From NCBI GenBank assembly GCA_023376005.1, contig CM042141.1, positions 98,975,597-99,039,596 on the forward strand: a DNA stretch of 64,000 bases, in the 5' to 3' direction. Position 1 is the stretch's first letter. Every line of letters begins with the position of its first letter. This DNA comes from Doryteuthis pealeii. Lineage: Eukaryota > Mollusca > Cephalopoda > Myopsida > Loliginidae. Of this stretch, positions 59,979 through 64,000 are shown one piece after another. The translations under genes and the position numbers were made by a program. A model generated the notes under the pieces. That model did not search any database, was not told where the DNA came from, and saw nothing but the letters and a program-made list of their open reading frames with translations.

Positions 59979-60485
59979 TTATTTACTAAGCTTAGCTTAG
60001 CTGTGGCACAAGGCCAGAATTATGAGTCACCCAGTGAGAATCAAACTCACTAACAATGGTCTACTAATCCGACTTGCTAGTTATTTACTAAGCTTAGCTT
60101 AGCTGTGGCACAAGGCCAGAATTATGAGTCGCCCAGTGAGAATCAAACTCACTAACAATGGTCTACTAATCCGACTTGCTAGTTATTTACTAAGCTTAGC
60201 TTAGCTGTGGCACAAGGCCAGAATTATGAGTCACCCAGTGAGAATCAAACTCACTAACAATGGTCTACTAATCCGACTTGCTATTACACCACATTAGGTG
60301 TGCTAGTTATTTACTAAGCTTAGCTTAGCTGTGGCACAAGGCCAGAATTATGAGTCGCCCAGTGAGAATCAAACTCACTAACAATGGTCTACTAATCCGA
60401 CTTGCTAGTTATTTACTAAGCTTAGCTTAGCTGTAGCACAAGACCAGAATTAGTGGCCACCCAGTGAGAATCAAACTCACTAACA
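59979..60485 (-). repeat. Tandem array of five SINE-C heads, 102-bp period
   Basis: ttatttactaagcttagctt starts at 59979, 60081, 60183, 60307 and 60409. Each unit holds the inverted box B region (gtgagaatcaaactcac) and box A region (ctactaatccgacttgctag). Units 3 and 4 are separated by 22 extra bases (attacaccacattaggtgtg...), which complete one SINE head. Units are nearly identical. Confidence 0.9.
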
Positions 60486-60819
60486 TTGTGTTTCCTGATA
60501 TAACAAGAAGAGAAAATGGAACCCAAAACCAGAGAGCTATCCAATCCAAAAGAGAAACCCAGTAGAAAAGCAAATACACAGAACCCTGATTGAAGAAGAT
60601 GTTAGAAGAGATAAGAATGAATATATAACAATACCCTATCATTTCAGAACTTGGTTAATTAGGGCTCGTCACTGTAAACTCTGAATTATCATGACTCTTA
60701 TAAACATCTGATTGACTACAAAAGAAAGAAGAATCTAATGAATCACACATAACTAATAGAAAAAAAAAATATTTTGCCATTTGTTCACCAAGGGTAGGAT
60801 GTGACACAAGGTCACATGT

Positions 60820-60905
60820 ATGGGGCATCCAGCAAATATTGAACCCACTATTCAATAGTAATGGATCTGTGAGACTAACTTGCTAATTATTACACCATAA
60901 CGGGA
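60820..60905 (-). mobile_element. SINE-C copy (antisense)
   Basis: ggggcatccagcaaatattg, tcaatagtaatggatctgtg and acttgctaattattacacca. Confidence 0.65.
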
Positions 60906-60944
60906 TGACTAACTGATAGAAGAACTCACTATTTGGACTATATT

Positions 60945-61775
60945 ACCTTTAGGCACCCCTTTTTGATCTCGATTAAGAAAGGACATGTTTTTCATTTACA
61001 CCGTCAATATCTGGTTGTTTGTTAGGGGTTAGGGTTAGGGGTTAGTTTAAAAAAAAAATTTTTTAATCTAAAAATCATGTTAAAACAACCGGATATTGAT
61101 GGTGTAAATGAAAAACATGTCCTCCGCCCTGTCGGCTGGGGTGTTAGAATGCACCGACTGCACCTCTGCAGAGGGGTAAGACTCCCTCAATGGGGTCACC
61201 TGTTGGCCGTGGGTGGCGACCCGTGATGCTTTAGGATAGAACCCAGGTGGATGAGCAGTTCATGACTTGCAATACTCCACTTTGGCCCTATCTTGGGCTA
61301 GACGGGCGGTCAGAGAGGCCCCCTCCAATCAATCGGCTAGTCATGTCAAGCCCTAGCACCTATATGATTTTCCCAACCCTATTGTCCTTATGGCAAGCCC
61401 CAACCCCTTTTTATTGTATGGGTGCTAGAAGGCGGTGGCTGCAGGTCTACATGTCCTGGGAATGACGTTAAACTCTATCTGATGGTGAGGTTCCAGTTTT
61501 GGAGGTTTGGGGAATGTGGAGCACTCCTTCATCACCATTGCTCCCTGGTCCACTCTGACCTGGAGTGGTAGTACCTGTTAGGGTCCCATCTATGGGTTGA
61601 ATAGAAAAATGTATTTATAAAAAAATTGTATTATCCATTAAGAATTGATTTATTTCAAAACTTTATCGGCATTAAATGACCCACTGTGGTTGATATGCCA
61701 TAAAACAAAACAAACCAAACCAAACCAAAAAACATGTACTTTCTTAATCGAGATCAAAAAGGGGTGCCTAAAGGT
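60945..61775. repeat. Palindrome with TTAGGG-like core, split by a retroelement
   Basis: Left arm 60945-61020 (aggcacccctttttgatctc, gattaagaaaggacatgttt). Core gttaggggttagggttaggg plus gttag at 61021-61045. Right arm 61082-61123, then 61728-61775 (ttaatcgagatcaaaaaggg). The right arm is broken by the insert 61124-61727. Confidence 0.85.
61124..61727 (+). mobile_element. LINE-tail family copy with 13-bp target duplication
   Basis: The most complete copy: ggggtgttagaatgcaccga, cctatcttgggctagacggg, ctatctgatggtgaggttcc, tccactctgacctggagtgg, then the LINE tail ggcattaaatgacccactgt and (CCAAA)n. AAAAACATGTCCT and AAAAACATGTACT flank it. Non-coding; a 5'-truncated LINE or a LINE-mobilised sequence. 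Confidence 0.8.
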
Positions 61776-62194
61776 CATATGGTCCTTATATTTTTTCTTA
61801 TCTTTACTCGCTCAAAAATTATTTTTGTCACACATTAAGCTTTATATCAAGTCACATCCTTATTGTTGGATAACCTTTTTACTTGTCTTCTTATCTTTTT
61901 AGACTTATCTTCTTAGCTGGCCAGATCTTTTATTTTTCTATCTGGGCTGATTCCTCTCTTCTGATTGTCTTGGGTGTTTCTTGGGTTGACTTTGGGCATT
62001 CTCTGAGTCCATTTTTTTGTTCTTACAAATGAGTATTTTTTAGACGTCTTTATTTCAAAACCCAAAAGTAACCGGCGCAATTATCTTTGGATTTTGAAAT
62101 AAAGACATGGAGAGAAATAGCTCACTACAGATACTCCATTTTGCATCCATCTCCTATAACATATTCTTATGATCAGACTGACCGATCAGATAAC

Positions 62195-62645
62195 ACTAAC
62201 AAGGTCAGCTAAAGGTTAAGTCTCATCTATCATACTGATATGAACCCCTGCATTGGTTATTACTGGTTATTTTCCATGACTTTTCTTCTATCAGAATTAC
62301 CAGTTAAACTTTTGGATTCTACACTTACTGTACATGATTGTAATAAGTAATTTAGAGTTACTTCCCCTGTTTTATTATTACCTCCACTTTGTGTAAATCT
62401 TTAACTTTCTGAAAGTATATAAACTCCCAAGAAACTGCAACAGTATTCTAAGTAGAATAAAGCTTTCTCAAGCCCAACCGTGTGTGTTCATTTATTATTA
62501 CAATGATTAATAGGCAACCTACACGAACAAACCAGCCAACCAGAGAACTAACAGGTCATCTAAAAGTTAAGTCTCATCTATCATACTGACATAAACCCCT
62601 GCATTGGTTCATACTGGTTATTTTCCATGACTCTTCTTCTAACAG
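62195..62645. repeat. Direct repeats bracketing a TATA/poly(A) cassette
   Basis: 62205-62305 and 62555-62647 share gttaagtctcatctatcata, aacccctgcattggtt and actggttattttccatgact. Between them are TATATAAA at 62416-62423 and AATAAA at 62455-62460, an LTR-like spacing. Class uncertain. Confidence 0.45.
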
Positions 62646-62679
62646 AATGTAAAAACAAATTCAATACGGTTTCACGGTA

Positions 62680-62770
62680 TGAATATGAAAAGTAAAACTC
62701 TGAATTCCCACCTGTTAAAATCCGCTTAAGAAATTGACCTTGTACAAAGGGGTTGATAAATATATTACTC
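62680..62770 (+). mobile_element. SINE-B 3' fragment
   Basis: aaaactctgaattcccacct, gcttaagaaattgaccttgt, then aaaggggttgataaata. Confidence 0.6.
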
Positions 62771-63180
62771 TTTTGGATATTTAAAAATTGTAAAAAGATG
62801 ATAAATACAAAATAACACTTAATCTATTACATGTGTGTCGTTGTGAAGTCACTAAGATATTAGGTTCTTTATGTGCATGAAAGAAGCAGCTGTGATAGAG
62901 GCCATGTTTTTAGAATTGCGCACTCACCCACCACTTGTAGGGTTTGAGAAAACAGATTACAATAACAAATACCAGCAAAGAGAAATGTTAAACAGGTAAG
63001 TGGATAAAATACCTATATGAAAAAAAAAGCAGAAAATAGCAACAGTAACTTTCTTTAAGGACATTTAACGACTAAAAAAGAAAAAAAAAGAAAAAAAGTT
63101 GATTAATCAGAAGTGGCAGAGAAAATGGCAAACGAGCAAATAGATTAAATGTATGAGAGAGATTCAAAAATCATCCATAC
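62771..63180. other. Intergenic AT-rich sequence
   Basis: Nothing recognised apart from a mariner-terminus-like gattcaaaaatcatccatac at 63161-63180. Confidence 0.35.
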
Positions 63181-63185
63181 TCTTG

Positions 63186-63900
63186 TTTTATGGCTGGTTG
63201 GTTGGTTGGTTGGTTGGTTGGATTTTACAACATGTCAATCCTTGGGTTATTTTATGCGGAAGACATTTTGTTATATTCATTCTTGTTGGGTATCCATTTT
63301 TTTTTAAACTCAATTTTTTAAAACTCATTGTTTTTTTAAATCTATTTAATGTATAGATAAGTTGGTCGGTTGGTTGGTTGGTTGGTTGGATTTTTACAAC
63401 ATGTCAACCCTTGTTGGGTTATTTCATGCTGAAGACATTTTGTTATATTCATTCTCGTTGGGTACTCCTTTTTTTTCTTCTTTTTTTTTTTCAAACTCAA
63501 TTTTTTTAAATTTCATTTTTTGATCTATTTAATCTATAAGTAGGTTGGTTGGTTGGTTGAATTTCACGGCATGTCAACCCTTATTGAGTTATCTTATGCC
63601 AAAGACATTTTGTTTTATTCATTCTTCATGGATACTCAATTATTATTTTTTAAACTCAATTTTTTCAAAACTTATTTTTTAATCTATTTAACCCATAAAT
63701 GGGATCCTAACAGGTACTACCACTCCAGGTCAGAGTGGACCTGGGAGTAATGGTGATGATGGGGTACTACACACTCCCCAGAGCTCAAGAATTGGAACTT
63801 CACCATTAGATGCAGTTTAATGTTATACCCAAGACATTAAGACCCTCAGCCACCACCTTCTAGCACATATATGATAAAAAGGGTTGGGTGTTTGCTATAA
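63186..63900 (-). repeat. Three tandem LINE tails, then LINE-tail family body (antisense)
   Basis: (GGTT)n followed by acatgtcaatcc, ggttattttatgc and gaagacattttgttatattc starts near 63190, 63363 and 63542. The last unit runs into gggatcctaacaggtactac, ccactccaggtcagagtgga and ttagatgcagtttaatgtta to about 63840. The ~175-bp tail alone has been duplicated. Confidence 0.75.
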
Positions 63901-64000
63901 GGACAATAGGATGCATGTTTCATCTATTTGGGTCACATTTATATACTCTTGTAATATTTCTTATATGTTTTATATATATATGTATTAAATGTCCTACATA

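Overview
The window is nuclear DNA of an animal, most likely a lophotrochozoan and plausibly a mollusc or cephalopod. Reasons: split genes with GT-AG introns up to about 11 kb, strongly AT-rich non-coding DNA, long TA and T tracts, several tRNA-derived SINE families, RTE-type and other LINEs, mariner, hAT and Helitron copies, and TTAGGG-type motifs. The exact organism is inference; no species-specific gene was recognised.

Only two host genes are supported, and they point toward each other. On the + strand, four exons (3231-3310, 5964-6215, 9469-9566, 12075-12689) join in frame to give the last 347 residues of a TBC1D9/TBC1D8-family Rab GTPase-activating protein. Its GRAM, TBC and EF-hand parts must lie to the left of the window. 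On the - strand, seven exons between 56988 and 22042 join in frame into a complete 378-residue alpha/beta-hydrolase-fold protein of the DUF1057 type. It has a probable mitochondrial presequence. The nucleophile elbow reads GYGTG (no serine) and the usual histidine motif is absent, so it looks like a pseudoenzyme. About 8 kb of repeat-filled spacer separates the two 3' ends.

Nearly everything else is mobile or repetitive DNA, often nested. 0-12 kb: introns of the TBC1D9-like gene with a mariner MITE, a hAT MITE, a foldback element, a mariner carrying SINEs, an RTE 3' fragment and a LINE zinc-finger fragment. 13-22 kb: intergenic region with a TIR element, a SINE with clear target duplication, a 345-bp palindrome, a short mariner with a broken transposase, an antisense LINE end and a ~207-bp repeat array. 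22-57 kb: introns of the hydrolase gene with non-autonomous Helitrons, an RTE copy nested in a MITE, a duplicated mariner-plus-SINE block, a 36-bp satellite, LINE ends, LTR-like promoter remnants, a block of GTTACGTCAC motifs around a decayed coding region, a 47-bp satellite and long palindromes. 57-64 kb: upstream of the hydrolase gene, two palindromes with TTAGGG-like cores, a foldback element containing a tRNA-Asp-like head, a tandem array of SINE heads and LINE-tail repeats.

The two genes show no evident functional link. The most unusual signals are the inactive-looking hydrolase, the palindromes with telomere-like loops, the GTTACGTCACRTCACA motif cluster, and the tail shared between a SINE family and a LINE. 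Family names given to repeats (SINE-A, -B, -C and so on) are local labels.
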